Shown piece by piece: positions 1-6,411 of a stretch of 7,444 bases of DNA. The position numbers and the translations under genes were made by a program. Location: contig JAISZQ010000337.1 of NCBI GenBank assembly GCA_031269165.1, forward strand, positions 1 through 7,444. Direction: 5' to 3'. The stretch's first letter is position 1, and the number at the start of each line of letters is the position of its first letter. Below the pieces are notes generated by a model. That model was given only the letters and a program-made list of their open reading frames with translations, made no database searches and had not been told where the DNA came from. Source of the DNA: Spirochaetaceae bacterium. Its GTDB lineage: Bacteria; Spirochaetota; Spirochaetia; Treponematales; Breznakiellaceae.

Positions 1-94
1 CACGGCTCACGGCTCACGGCTCACGGCTCACGGCTCACGGCTCACGGCTCACGGCTCACGGCTCACGGCTCACGGCTCACGGCTCACGGCTCAC
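1..94. repeat. Heptanucleotide tandem repeat (CACGGCT), at least 13.4 copies
   Basis: Thirteen perfect copies of CACGGCT occupy 1-91, followed by a partial copy (CAC, 92-94). The array starts at the window edge, so its true length is unknown. There is not one mismatch among the copies, which suggests recent expansion or active slippage. Because 7 is not a multiple of 3, all three plus frames read through the array without a stop as a repeating seven-residue unit (H-G-S-R-L-T-A). One plus frame then ends at TAA 98-100. On the minus strand every frame meets TGA once per 21 bases. No start codon or ribosome binding site is visible, so coding cannot be claimed. It is not a CRISPR array, as there are no spacers. 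Confidence 0.97.
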
Positions 95-110
95 TCATAA
101 CCCCCCGCCC

Positions 111-139
111 TTTATAGTACAACGCGAAAAGCGTGTCAA
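111..139 (-). promoter_or_regulatory. Near-consensus sigma70 promoter firing leftward into the repeat array
   Basis: On the minus strand the -35 box TTGACA (139-134) is perfect, the spacer is 17 bases (133-117) and the -10 box is TATAAA (116-111). Transcription should start near 104 and go straight into the heptamer array. The spacer holds a small inverted repeat (ACGC, five bases, GCGT), which could be an operator or a chance hairpin. No minus-strand gene lies between this promoter and the window edge, and the array carries TGA in all minus frames. The product is therefore either non-coding or reaches a gene beyond the edge. Confidence 0.6.
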
Positions 140-303
140 GCCCCCCTCGCGCGCTTCGCGTGAATTGAAAATAATAAAGGAAAAAGGGGCAATGATAGGA
201 AGGGAACGCGCAGTTTCCTTTTTCAATTATCCATTATCCATTTGCCCACGGCGGTGCGGGCAACGAAATCTTCTCATAACAAGGGAAATCTATCTATTTT
301 TTG
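140..303. other. Non-coding spacer with weak inverted repeats
   Basis: No convincing gene is seen. A 60-codon open frame from 165 has no good ribosome binding site and overlaps the start of the next gene, so it is treated as chance. Two weak symmetrical elements are visible. One pairs AATTGAAAA (163-171) with TTTTCAATT (220-228). The other pairs TTGCCC (242-247) with GGGCAA (258-263) around a GC-rich centre. Neither is followed by a T-run. I could not find a good sigma70 promoter for the downstream operon here. Confidence 0.5.
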
Positions 304-318
304 GGTTATCAGATAACC
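304..318. promoter_or_regulatory. Perfect 15-bp palindrome, candidate operator or RBS hairpin
   Basis: GGTTATC-A-GATAACC is a perfect dyad with 7-base arms around a single central base. It ends two bases before the AGGAG ribosome binding site (321-325) of the hydrolase gene. An odd-centred dyad in front of a sugar-use operon suits a transcription-factor operator. As RNA, a one-base loop cannot form, so at most five pairs with a five-base loop would close. I did not find a second copy of this site in the window. Confidence 0.45.
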
Positions 319-330
319 ATAGGAGTGCTT

Positions 331-1896
331 ATGCCAAAATGGCTTGAAAATGCGGTTTTTTACGAAATTTATCCCCAGTCTTTCTACGATACGAACGGGG
401 ACGGAATCGGAGATTTGGAGGGAATCACTCGGAAACTCAAGTTTATCAAAGATTTGGGGTGCAACGCCCTCTGGATAAACCCCTGTTTCGACTCGCCCTT
501 TCGGGATGCGGGGTACGATGTACGGGATTACAAGAAGGTCGCTCCCCGCTACGGGACCAACGATGACCTGAAACGGCTCTTTACGGAGGCCCACAAAGAG
601 GGGATCAAGGTTCTGCTCGATCTGGTGCCGGGGCATACGTCCGAAGAACATCCCTGGTTTCGGGAAAGCCAGAAGAGCGAGCCCAACGAATACTCAAACC
701 GTTATATCTGGACCGACCAGTGGTTTAAGAAAGCGGAAGGGTTCGGCTATGTGGCTGGAGAGGCGGAACGCGAGTCGGTGTATCTTATCAATTTTTTCAA
801 ATGCCAGCCCGCCCTGAACTACGGTTTCTTCAAAGTTGCCGAGCCCTGGCAGCTTCCCACCGATCATCCTGAATGTGTCGCCACCCTGGAGGCCATGAAG
901 GACGTGATGCGCTTCTGGCTGGATGCGGGTTGCGACGGTTTCCGCGTGGACATGGCGGCTTCGCTCGTGAAAAACGATGACGAACAGAAAACCGGCACGT
1001 CCGCGCTCTGGCGAAATGTCCGGGCAATGCTGGACAGGGACTACCCCGAAGCGGTGCTGGTTGCCGAGTGGGGCCACCCTGATTTGTCCGTTCCGGCGGG
1101 GTTTCACGCGGATTTTCTGCTCAACGGCCACGGCAAAGGGTACCGCAGCCTTGCGCGGAATTACACGCTTGATTTCCGCCACACTATCGTGGGAGAGGAC
1201 AGGAGTTTTTTCAAAAAAGACGGGAAAGGCGACATTATGGCCTTTCTTGACGGATACCTGAAGCAGTATGAAATCTGCAAAGAAAACGGCGGCTATATAG
1301 CCCTCATTTCCTGCAACCACGACACCATACGGCCCGCCTTTAACCTTTCGCCACGGGAACTGGCCGTGTTTTACGGCTTCTTGTTTACCATGCCGGGGAC
1401 TCCCTTCCTCTACTACGGCGATGAAATCGGTATGCGCTATCTCAATCTGCCCACGAAAGAAGGCGGTTATTTCAGAACCGGCTCCCGGACGCCTATGCAG
1501 TGGAAGGCGGGCAAAAACCTCGGCTTTTCCGAAGCGGCGGCGGAGCAGCTCTATCTGCCGGTGGACGCTTTGCCGGACGCGCCCACGGTGGAAGCGCAGG
1601 AAAAAGACCCCGCGTCCCTGCTCAACACGGTAAAAGCCCTGTTGAAACTGCGGCATGAAAACGCCGATCTCGGGGCGCGTTCGAATCTGGAAATACTCTA
1701 CGCGAAAAAGGAAGCGTTTCCCCTGATTTACCGCCGGGGTTCCCTGATTGTCGCCGTGAACCCGGCGGAAAGGCCGGTGAGCGTGGACATTTCCCCGGTA
1801 TATCCCGCGAAAAATATATACGCGACAGGGAACTGCCGGTTTGAAAAGGGACTCTGCAAAATGGAAGGGCAGAGTTTCGGCGTTTGGAAAATATAG
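331..1896 (+). CDS. GH13 family alpha-glucosidase/alpha-amylase-like hydrolase, cytoplasmic
   Basis: This 521-residue enzyme should hydrolyse, or possibly transfer, alpha-glucosidic bonds in the cytoplasm; there is no signal peptide. The N-terminal (beta/alpha)8 barrel starts with a calcium-loop-like motif D20-T-N-G-D-G-I-G-D28, typical of oligo-1,6-glucosidase and trehalose synthase relatives. GH13 region I is D97-L-V-P-G-H102, with Gly where most family members have Asn. Region II, G-F-R-V-D207, carries the nucleophile. Region III, V-A-E246-W, carries the acid/base. Region IV, N329-H330-D331, carries the transition-state stabiliser. The last 80 or so residues fit the C-terminal beta domain. 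ATG 331 is chosen because AGGAG (321-325) sits five bases upstream; an in-frame TTG at 301 lacks such a site. It is first in a plus-strand cluster with a sugar importer 46 bases downstream, so its substrate is probably the imported oligosaccharide. The exact specificity (maltose, isomaltose, trehalose, sucrose) cannot be read from the sequence. Confidence 0.93.
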   Translation: MPKWLENAVFYEIYPQSFYDTNGDGIGDLEGITRKLKFIKDLGCNALWINPCFDSPFRDAGYDVRDYKKVAPRYGTNDDLKRLFTEAHKEGIKVLLDLVPGHTSEEHPWFRESQKSEPNEYSNRYIWTDQWFKKAEGFGYVAGEAERESVYLINFFKCQPALNYGFFKVAEPWQLPTDHPECVATLEAMKDVMRFWLDAGCDGFRVDMAASLVKNDDEQKTGTSALWRNVRAMLDRDYPEAVLVAEWGHPDLSVPAGFHADFLLNGHGKGYRSLARNYTLDFRHTIVGEDRSFFKKDGKGDIMAFLDGYLKQYEICKENGGYIALISCNHDTIRPAFNLSPRELAVFYGFLFTMPGTPFLYYGDEIGMRYLNLPTKEGGYFRTGSRTPMQWKAGKNLGFSEAAAEQLYLPVDALPDAPTVEAQEKDPASLLNTVKALLKLRHENADLGARSNLEILYAKKEAFPLIYRRGSLIVAVNPAERPVSVDISPVYPAKNIYATGNCRFEKGLCKMEGQSFGVWKI

Positions 1897-1942
1897 CCGC
1901 CGGATGGTGGTTAAATTTATATACATTTTTATGGAGGCTTTT

Positions 1943-3262
1943 ATGAAAAAGATGCAAAACAATGCAAAACGGGTTTTGGCGGCCGCGACGGTCGTCTTCG
2001 TGGTGGCGGGCGGGCTCCTCTTGACAGGTTGCTCAAAGAAACAGGCTGCGGTCGACGATGGCCGTGTGGTTCTCAATTACACGACCTATGCGGTGGGCAC
2101 CCATCTCTCGGCGCCGATAGAGCGGGAGATTCTCAAGCGGTTTAACGAAAAGTACGACAAAGAGATACGGCTTGTCATTGAGGAATTGCCCAGCGATTCG
2201 GCGTACAACGACAAGATGAAAGTCCTCGTCGTTTCCGGTGGCCTTCCCGATGTGGTTGACGGCAAGGACGGCGTGCGGGATATTCTTGTCCAGAGTGGCA
2301 AGGCGGTAGACCTCCGCCCGTACCTCGATTCGGATCCGGATTTTCGGGACGTGGTTCTGAGCGAAGATATGCTGGCAACCAACACCTATCCCGACGGGGG
2401 CATCTACTCGGTCCATTGGACGTGCCAGCTTGCGGGATATTTTTACAACAAAGAGATGTTCAGCAAGGCGGGCATAACCCCCGCGAAAACGTGGGACGAG
2501 TGGTTTAGCAACTGCGACAAGCTCGTTGCGGCGGGCTTCGCGCCCCTCGCCCTTATGACCGGGGAAAATTCATGGACCACCAACCTTGTTCTGGGTGCTA
2601 TGGTCGCCAGCCAGAGCCCTGAAGGGGAAAAATTGATGAACACCAAGTATCCCGAAAGCTACCAGACCCCAGAAATGATCACCGCTTTGGGGTGGATTCA
2701 GCGCTGTCTGCAAAAGTACACCACGGCAGACGCTTTGGGCGCGATCTACGCCAACGCCGCCAATAACTTTCTGATGGAACAAGCCGCCATGATTTCCAAC
2801 GGGGGCTGGATGATCGCCGATTTTAGCAACCCTGAAAAAACCGCGCCGGGATTTGCGGAGAAAGTCGGCTTTGCGATGTTCCCCGGTGATACCGTCATGC
2901 GGGGTTTCGCCGAAGGGTATTCGATTGTCAAATCTACCCCGGAAAAACAGGAGGCCGCCTTCAAGTTCATCAAGGAGTATGCCTCCCGGGACAGCCAGCT
3001 TGACCGGATGCGTATTTCAGGATACCTTCCCACCGCGAAGGATATTGTCATAACCGATGAAATCAGGCAAAACAATCCCCTGCTGGCGGCATCGGCGGAG
3101 GCGGCCATCAGTGCCAAGCACGCCTTTCCCAACCTCGGTGTAACAGCCTATGCCAGCGTCATTGACGCATTCGGCAGACATTATCCCGAACTGGCCGCAG
3201 GAACCATCACGCCCGCGCAGATGGCCGCCAAGCTCGATGAAGCCGCAACGTTGAACCGTTAA
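1943..3262 (+). CDS. ABC sugar importer substrate-binding lipoprotein (family 1)
   Basis: This 439-residue protein should capture a carbohydrate outside the cytoplasmic membrane and deliver it to the permeases encoded next. It has a lipoprotein signal: basic start (MKKMQNNAKR), hydrophobic stretch (residues 11-27) and lipobox L27-T-G-C30, with C30 as the lipidated first mature residue. Length and layout match the extracellular solute-binding family 1 (MalE/UgpB-like). Features include the N-G-G-W289 segment and a late segment around E-A-A-F-K-F-I-K-E, common near the hinge helices of this family. ATG 1943 is preferred over longer in-frame starts because GGAGG (1933-1937) lies five bases before it and the signal peptide begins there. 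The operon position implies an oligosaccharide or glycoside ligand. The ligand itself cannot be inferred. Confidence 0.93.
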   Translation: MKKMQNNAKRVLAAATVVFVVAGGLLLTGCSKKQAAVDDGRVVLNYTTYAVGTHLSAPIEREILKRFNEKYDKEIRLVIEELPSDSAYNDKMKVLVVSGGLPDVVDGKDGVRDILVQSGKAVDLRPYLDSDPDFRDVVLSEDMLATNTYPDGGIYSVHWTCQLAGYFYNKEMFSKAGITPAKTWDEWFSNCDKLVAAGFAPLALMTGENSWTTNLVLGAMVASQSPEGEKLMNTKYPESYQTPEMITALGWIQRCLQKYTTADALGAIYANAANNFLMEQAAMISNGGWMIADFSNPEKTAPGFAEKVGFAMFPGDTVMRGFAEGYSIVKSTPEKQEAAFKFIKEYASRDSQLDRMRISGYLPTAKDIVITDEIRQNNPLLAASAEAAISAKHAFPNLGVTAYASVIDAFGRHYPELAAGTITPAQMAAKLDEAATLNR

Positions 3263-3280
3263 GGCAAAGGAGGATACGCC

Positions 3281-4159
3281 GTGAAAGTTAAACGACGCTG
3301 GTTATTGCTGTTCTTGCTCCCGGGTTTGGCCCTTTTTCTCTTTGTGTATTTTGCTTCCATCGTTAACGTGGTAGGAACTTCTTTTACCGATTGGCGCATC
3401 GGGCAGGATATGCAGTTTTCCGGCCTGAGAAATTACGGGTCTCTGTTTCAGTCGCCCGTGTTTCTCAAGTCCCTGGGCAACAATATTATCTGGATCTTGC
3501 TTCAGTCCACGGTTCACGTGGCTATCGGCGTACTCTTTTGCCTAATCATCTCTTGGAAAAAGGATACGTGGTACGCCAAAGCCAGCCAGACCCTGTTCAT
3601 GCTTCCCAATATGCTTTCAAGTGCCGCCCTGGGGATGCTGTTCTACAATATTTTCAACCCCATGTACGGGCCGGTGAACAGGATCATCAAGGCTTTGGGC
3701 GGGAGCAATTTCAACATCAACTGGTTTGCCAATGCGAACACGGCGTTTTTCGCGGTAACGATAACGTGGATTCCCTTCGCCGCCATTATCGCCATTCTGG
3801 GGGCCGCCGAACTGTCGGCGATCCCCAGTGATATTTTTGAGGCGGCGTATATCGACGGAGCCACGGAATTGCAGACCACCCTGTACATCAAGTTGCCCCT
3901 GTTGAAAAATGCCATCGGCACCGGGACGATTCTCGCGGCGACGTCCATGTTGCAAAAACTGGACATCCTTGTCATGACCAGCAACGGCGGACCGGGAATA
4001 GCCACGATGAATCTTCCCCTGTTTATTTACAACACGGCAATGAGGGACAACAATTTCGGACTAGCCAACGCCTGCGCGGTACTGCTTATCATCATCGGCC
4101 TTATATCCATCGGCGCGATAAACAAAATTTACCGTATGAACGACGCGGTGTTAGCGTAA
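3281..4159 (+). CDS. ABC sugar importer permease, MalF/UgpA type
   Basis: This 292-residue inner-membrane protein is one of two channel subunits of the importer. About six hydrophobic segments are visible (roughly 8-28, 68-92, 105-126, 150-176, a weaker one near 212-235, and 262-284). The cytoplasmic coupling loop that docks to the ATPase begins E187-A-A-Y-I-D-G-A, a clear EAA motif. It lacks the large periplasmic loop of E. coli MalF and so resembles the short permeases of the CUT1 family. The start is GTG at 3281 with AAAGGAGG (3266-3273) seven bases upstream. It follows the binding-protein gene by 18 bases and precedes the second permease by 14, so the three are almost certainly co-transcribed. 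Confidence 0.94.
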   Translation: MKVKRRWLLLFLLPGLALFLFVYFASIVNVVGTSFTDWRIGQDMQFSGLRNYGSLFQSPVFLKSLGNNIIWILLQSTVHVAIGVLFCLIISWKKDTWYAKASQTLFMLPNMLSSAALGMLFYNIFNPMYGPVNRIIKALGGSNFNINWFANANTAFFAVTITWIPFAAIIAILGAAELSAIPSDIFEAAYIDGATELQTTLYIKLPLLKNAIGTGTILAATSMLQKLDILVMTSNGGPGIATMNLPLFIYNTAMRDNNFGLANACAVLLIIIGLISIGAINKIYRMNDAVLA

Positions 4160-4173
4160 GGAAGGAGCAAATT

Positions 4174-5010
4174 ATGGGACTATCTTTCAAAACAAAACGT
4201 GGCCTCCTGAGTATTCCGGTGTTTGTGTTTCTCATTCTACTGGTGATTATCTCCGTGGGCCCTTTCCTGTGGGTTGCTCTGTCGTCCTTCAAAACGAATC
4301 GGGAAATCCTGACCTTTTCTATGGGCGGCGCCTTCCATATCAGGAACTATAGTAACGCCTTCAGGATCGCGCCCATTGCTCGGTATTTTGTGAACAGCGT
4401 GGTGGTTACCGGGTTTGGGATCGTCCTTAACCTGCTCTTCATGAGCATGGCGGCCTATGTGCTGGCCCGCTTTGAATTCCGTTTCCGGGGGCTTGTGCGT
4501 TCTATCTTCGCCTTGGGGCTGCTTATTCCCGGCGCGGCGTTGCTCCTGCCCCTGTTCATATCGGTCAAGGCAATGGGCCTCTACGACACGAGGGCCGGAC
4601 TTATCCTCGTGTATATCGCCTTTGGCATTCCCACCTCGGTGTTCATCATGTCCAGTTACTTTCTGACCATTCCCAAGGCGCTGGAGGAGTCGGCTTTTCT
4701 TGACGGGTCGGGGTTCTTGCGTACTTTTGCGGTGATCATTCTGCCCCTGGCCCGGCCCGCTTTTGCCACGGCGGGGATCATGCAGTTTCTGCATTGCTGG
4801 AACGAGTTTCAGTTCGCGCTGACTCTGACAACGGGCCACGCGAGCCGCACCCTGCCGGTCGCTTTGTACTACTTCAAAAGCGCCTTCGCAAGCGATTACG
4901 GGGCAATGTTCGCCGCCATCGTCGTGGTTTCCCTGCCCAGCATCATCGTCTACATTTTGGCGCAGAAACAGATTGTGTCCGGCCTGGCAGCAGGGGCGGT
5001 TAAAGGATAA
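4174..5010 (+). CDS. ABC sugar importer permease, MalG/UgpE type
   Basis: This 278-residue second channel subunit pairs with the preceding permease. Six hydrophobic segments are seen (near 10-38, 70-96, 103-130, 137-162, 185-207 and 245-268). The coupling loop reads E171-E-S-A-F-L-D-G178, a good EAA-type motif. The C-terminus ends in the usual Q-K-Q-I-V-S-G-L-A-A-G-A-V-K-G pattern of MalG-like proteins. ATG 4174 has AAGGAG (4162-4167) six bases upstream. No nucleotide-binding subunit gene follows, so the importer must borrow a shared ATPase (MsiK/UgpC/MalK-like) encoded elsewhere, as is common in CUT1 systems. Confidence 0.95.
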   Translation: MGLSFKTKRGLLSIPVFVFLILLVIISVGPFLWVALSSFKTNREILTFSMGGAFHIRNYSNAFRIAPIARYFVNSVVVTGFGIVLNLLFMSMAAYVLARFEFRFRGLVRSIFALGLLIPGAALLLPLFISVKAMGLYDTRAGLILVYIAFGIPTSVFIMSSYFLTIPKALEESAFLDGSGFLRTFAVIILPLARPAFATAGIMQFLHCWNEFQFALTLTTGHASRTLPVALYYFKSAFASDYGAMFAAIVVVSLPSIIVYILAQKQIVSGLAAGAVKG

Positions 5011-5018
5011 GCGGGGAC

Positions 5019-5048
5019 TTGGCAATTGAGCCATTGATCGTGGATAAT
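5019..5048 (+). promoter_or_regulatory. Candidate promoter for the dehydrogenase gene
   Basis: TTGGCA (5019-5024) and GATAAT (5043-5048) each match the sigma70 consensus at five of six positions and are 18 bases apart. Initiation would fall near 5055, inside the left arm of the hairpin at 5050-5086. This would give the dehydrogenase its own transcript, separate from the importer operon. It is an inference from motif match only. Confidence 0.4.
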
Positions 5049-5049
5049 G

Positions 5050-5086
5050 GAGGCTGTTCCAGAAACGGAAGTTTTGGGACAGCCTC
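5050..5086 (+). terminator. Long hairpin with GGAA tetraloop after the importer operon, probable terminator
   Basis: The arms 5050-5060 and 5076-5086 give 11 pairs (one G-U), and 5061 can pair with 5075. After one bulged base, AAAC (5063-5066) pairs with GTTT (5071-5074), closing a GGAA tetraloop (5067-5070) of the stable GNRA class. The stem totals about 16 pairs. The following sequence, TATTGTTATG, is only moderately T-rich, so termination may be incomplete and could allow read-through to the dehydrogenase. It lies 39 bases past the last permease stop. Confidence 0.6.
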
Positions 5087-5109
5087 TATTGTTATGACAG
5101 GAGAAAAAT

Positions 5110-6120
5110 ATGCGGGCATTTGTTATTGAAAAGCCGCTGGAAGCAAGCGTAACGGAAATGGAAAAACCCGTTCCCGGTGATGACGAGATTGTGCTTGAGG
5201 TTAAAGCGGTGGGACTCTGCGGGACGGATATGCACATTTACAAGGGGGAGTATTTCGGCACTTACCCCCGCATACCGGGGCATGAGTTTTCCGGCGTTGT
5301 GGTCGAAACTGGGAAAAAGGTGCGGAACTTTTCCGTGGGCCAGCGGGTTGCCGCAGACCCGAATATTTTCTGCGAATCCTGCGTTGAATGCCAGCACAAC
5401 AACCAGAACTTCTGCCTTGACTTTGAGGCGGTCGGTGTCAGTCGGCACGGGGCCTTTGCCGCCTATACAGCCGTCCCCGAGCGTTGCGTGTTTGATACGA
5501 CGGGACTCGGCTTTACCGAAAGCGCCCTGATCGAGCCGCTTAGTTGCGTGGTCTTTGGCCACCAGCGCATCGGGAGTCGGCTCGCGGAGCGGGTTCTTGT
5601 TGTGGGGGCCGGCCCCATCGGTCTTATGCACACACAAATGGCCAAAATAAACGGAGCCGCCTCGGTAACGGTGGTGGATTTACAGGAAGAAAAACTGGAG
5701 TTGGCGAAAAGACTTGGCGCGGACGCGGTTTACGACAGCGCCGGATTTGAGAGGGCGGCCCTGACTAATCACTTTGAACTGGTTATCGACTGCACCGGCA
5801 TACCCACGGTTATCGAGAATTCCGTTAAGTACATCAAAAACGGCGGGACTATGCTCCTTTTCGGGGTCTCTCCCGATAACAGCGCTATTACGATCAATCC
5901 CTACGAAATCTTCAAAAGGCAGCTTACCCTGACCAGCTCTTTTGCCCTGAAAAAAACCTTCGGGCTTGCCAGAGAACTGATCCTTCAAAAGCGGGTCGCG
6001 GTGCTGCCTTTGGTTGATTCAAGACTTCCCCTGGAGGAAGCCCCATCGTTCTTCAAGAAGCAACTTGAGGGCAACCGGGGGATGAAGGCGGTGTTTTATC
6101 CCAACGGTGACGCTGAATAA
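5110..6120 (+). CDS. Zinc-dependent medium-chain alcohol/polyol dehydrogenase
   Basis: This 336-residue cytoplasmic oxidoreductase should interconvert a secondary alcohol (polyol or sugar) and a ketone with NAD(H). Catalytic zinc ligands are C37 (in C-G-T-D), H58 (in P-G-H-E) and probably E59 or E142 (in E-P-L). The structural-zinc lobe has all four cysteines: C88, C91, C94 and C102. The Rossmann fold has G166-A-G-P-I-G171, and D190 at the end of the second strand favours NAD over NADP. These features match the sorbitol/L-threonine/galactitol dehydrogenase branch of the MDR superfamily; the exact substrate is unknown. ATG 5110 has AGGAG (5099-5103) six bases upstream. The gene follows the importer on the same strand after a hairpin, and probably processes a product of the same sugar route, though it may be transcribed separately. 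Confidence 0.92.
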   Translation: MRAFVIEKPLEASVTEMEKPVPGDDEIVLEVKAVGLCGTDMHIYKGEYFGTYPRIPGHEFSGVVVETGKKVRNFSVGQRVAADPNIFCESCVECQHNNQNFCLDFEAVGVSRHGAFAAYTAVPERCVFDTTGLGFTESALIEPLSCVVFGHQRIGSRLAERVLVVGAGPIGLMHTQMAKINGAASVTVVDLQEEKLELAKRLGADAVYDSAGFERAALTNHFELVIDCTGIPTVIENSVKYIKNGGTMLLFGVSPDNSAITINPYEIFKRQLTLTSSFALKKTFGLARELILQKRVAVLPLVDSRLPLEEAPSFFKKQLEGNRGMKAVFYPNGDAE

Positions 6121-6135
6121 GGCTGAGTAAGAAAG

Positions 6136-6285
6136 ATGAAAAATAAACAAATGGCGTTATTTTTAGACAGAGACGGGACTTTAATTTTGCGGGCCAAAGG
6201 CCCGCACAGACACGAACGGCATAGAACGGCCTTCATTCCTCTGTTTTCACCAATTGAATCTCCTGTTCCGCTCAAGCCATACTGA
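6136..6285 (+). pseudogene. Truncated HAD-superfamily phosphatase (GmhB/HisB-N-like) remnant
   Basis: ATG 6136, 15 bases after the dehydrogenase stop, opens a 49-codon frame. Its start reads M-K-N-K-Q-M-A-L-F-L-D-R-D-G-T-L-I. F-L-D-R-D-G-T is the HAD motif I, with the nucleophile Asp and the Asp two residues later, in the form typical of histidinol-phosphate phosphatase and heptose-bisphosphate phosphatase (GmhB). After about residue 17 (near 6187) the similarity stops and the frame runs through a GC hairpin and low-complexity DNA to TGA at 6283-6285. Normal members are roughly 150-190 residues, so nearly all of the fold is missing. The intact ancestor was probably the next gene of the sugar cluster and was truncated by a deletion or rearrangement. 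A short functional peptide is unlikely. Confidence 0.7.
6189..6205. repeat. Perfect GC-rich hairpin at the truncation point
   Basis: GCGGGCC-AAA-GGCCCGC is a perfect seven-pair inverted repeat with a three-base loop. It starts within a few bases of where the HAD remnant loses similarity. There is no T-run after it on either strand, so it is a poor intrinsic terminator. It may be the end of a small repeat element that replaced the rest of the gene. Confidence 0.6.
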
Positions 6286-6411
6286 AAATGCACGGAAAAT
6301 CAAAATTATCAGAGGAGTTCGTGCGGCTCGTGCGAAAACGGGTATGTTTCCGGCATAATCGCACATAGCACACCACGGCACACGCTGTTCGTGTTTGGAA
6401 CAGGCTCAATT
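6252..6411. repeat. Interrupted inverted repeat pair flanking the intergenic spacer
   Basis: The left arm is AATTGA (6252-6257) plus CCTGTTCC (6262-6269). The right arm is GGAACAGG (6397-6404) plus TCAATT (6406-6411), its reverse complement except for unequal gaps of four and one bases. Fourteen bases match in all. The right arm also takes part in a local hairpin, CTGTTC (6385-6390) with GAACAG (6398-6403). The right arm covers the TGA stop of the minus-strand gene. The arms could be the ends of a small mobile element or a recombination footprint; chance cannot be excluded. Confidence 0.4.
6385..6403 (-). terminator. Possible weak terminator hairpin for the minus-strand gene
   Basis: Three to four bases past the minus-strand stop codon (6408-6406) a six-pair stem forms: CTGTTC/GAACAG with a seven-base loop. 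No U-run follows in the minus-strand RNA, so it may only stabilise the 3' end. It is the only hairpin at the correct place for this gene. Confidence 0.25.

Noticed and set aside
1..94. CRISPR array
   Set aside because: The units are seven bases long and contiguous, with no spacers.
242..263. Intrinsic terminator TTGCCC...GGGCAA
   Set aside because: Short arms with a bulge and no T-run on either side.
301..330. Upstream TTG start for the hydrolase
   Set aside because: It would translate the palindrome and the AGGAG site; ATG 331 has a well-spaced ribosome binding site and fits the family's N-terminus.
165..347. 60-codon plus-strand frame before the hydrolase
   Set aside because: No good ribosome binding site, overlaps the hydrolase start, and the sequence looks like translated non-coding DNA.
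1897..1942. Separate promoter before the binding-protein gene
   Set aside because: The AT-rich stretch TTAAATTTATATAC lacks a correctly spaced -35 box, so co-transcription with the hydrolase is simpler.
694..2076. 460-codon minus-strand open frame opposite the hydrolase and binding-protein genes
   Set aside because: It spans two strongly supported plus-strand genes, is rich in Arg, Pro and Gly, and shows no recognisable domain. It is a GC-driven antisense shadow.
4237..5034. 265-codon minus-strand open frame opposite the second permease
   Set aside because: Composition is hydrophilic shadow-like (many H, Q, R, G), with no domain, and the plus strand encodes a clear MalG-type permease.
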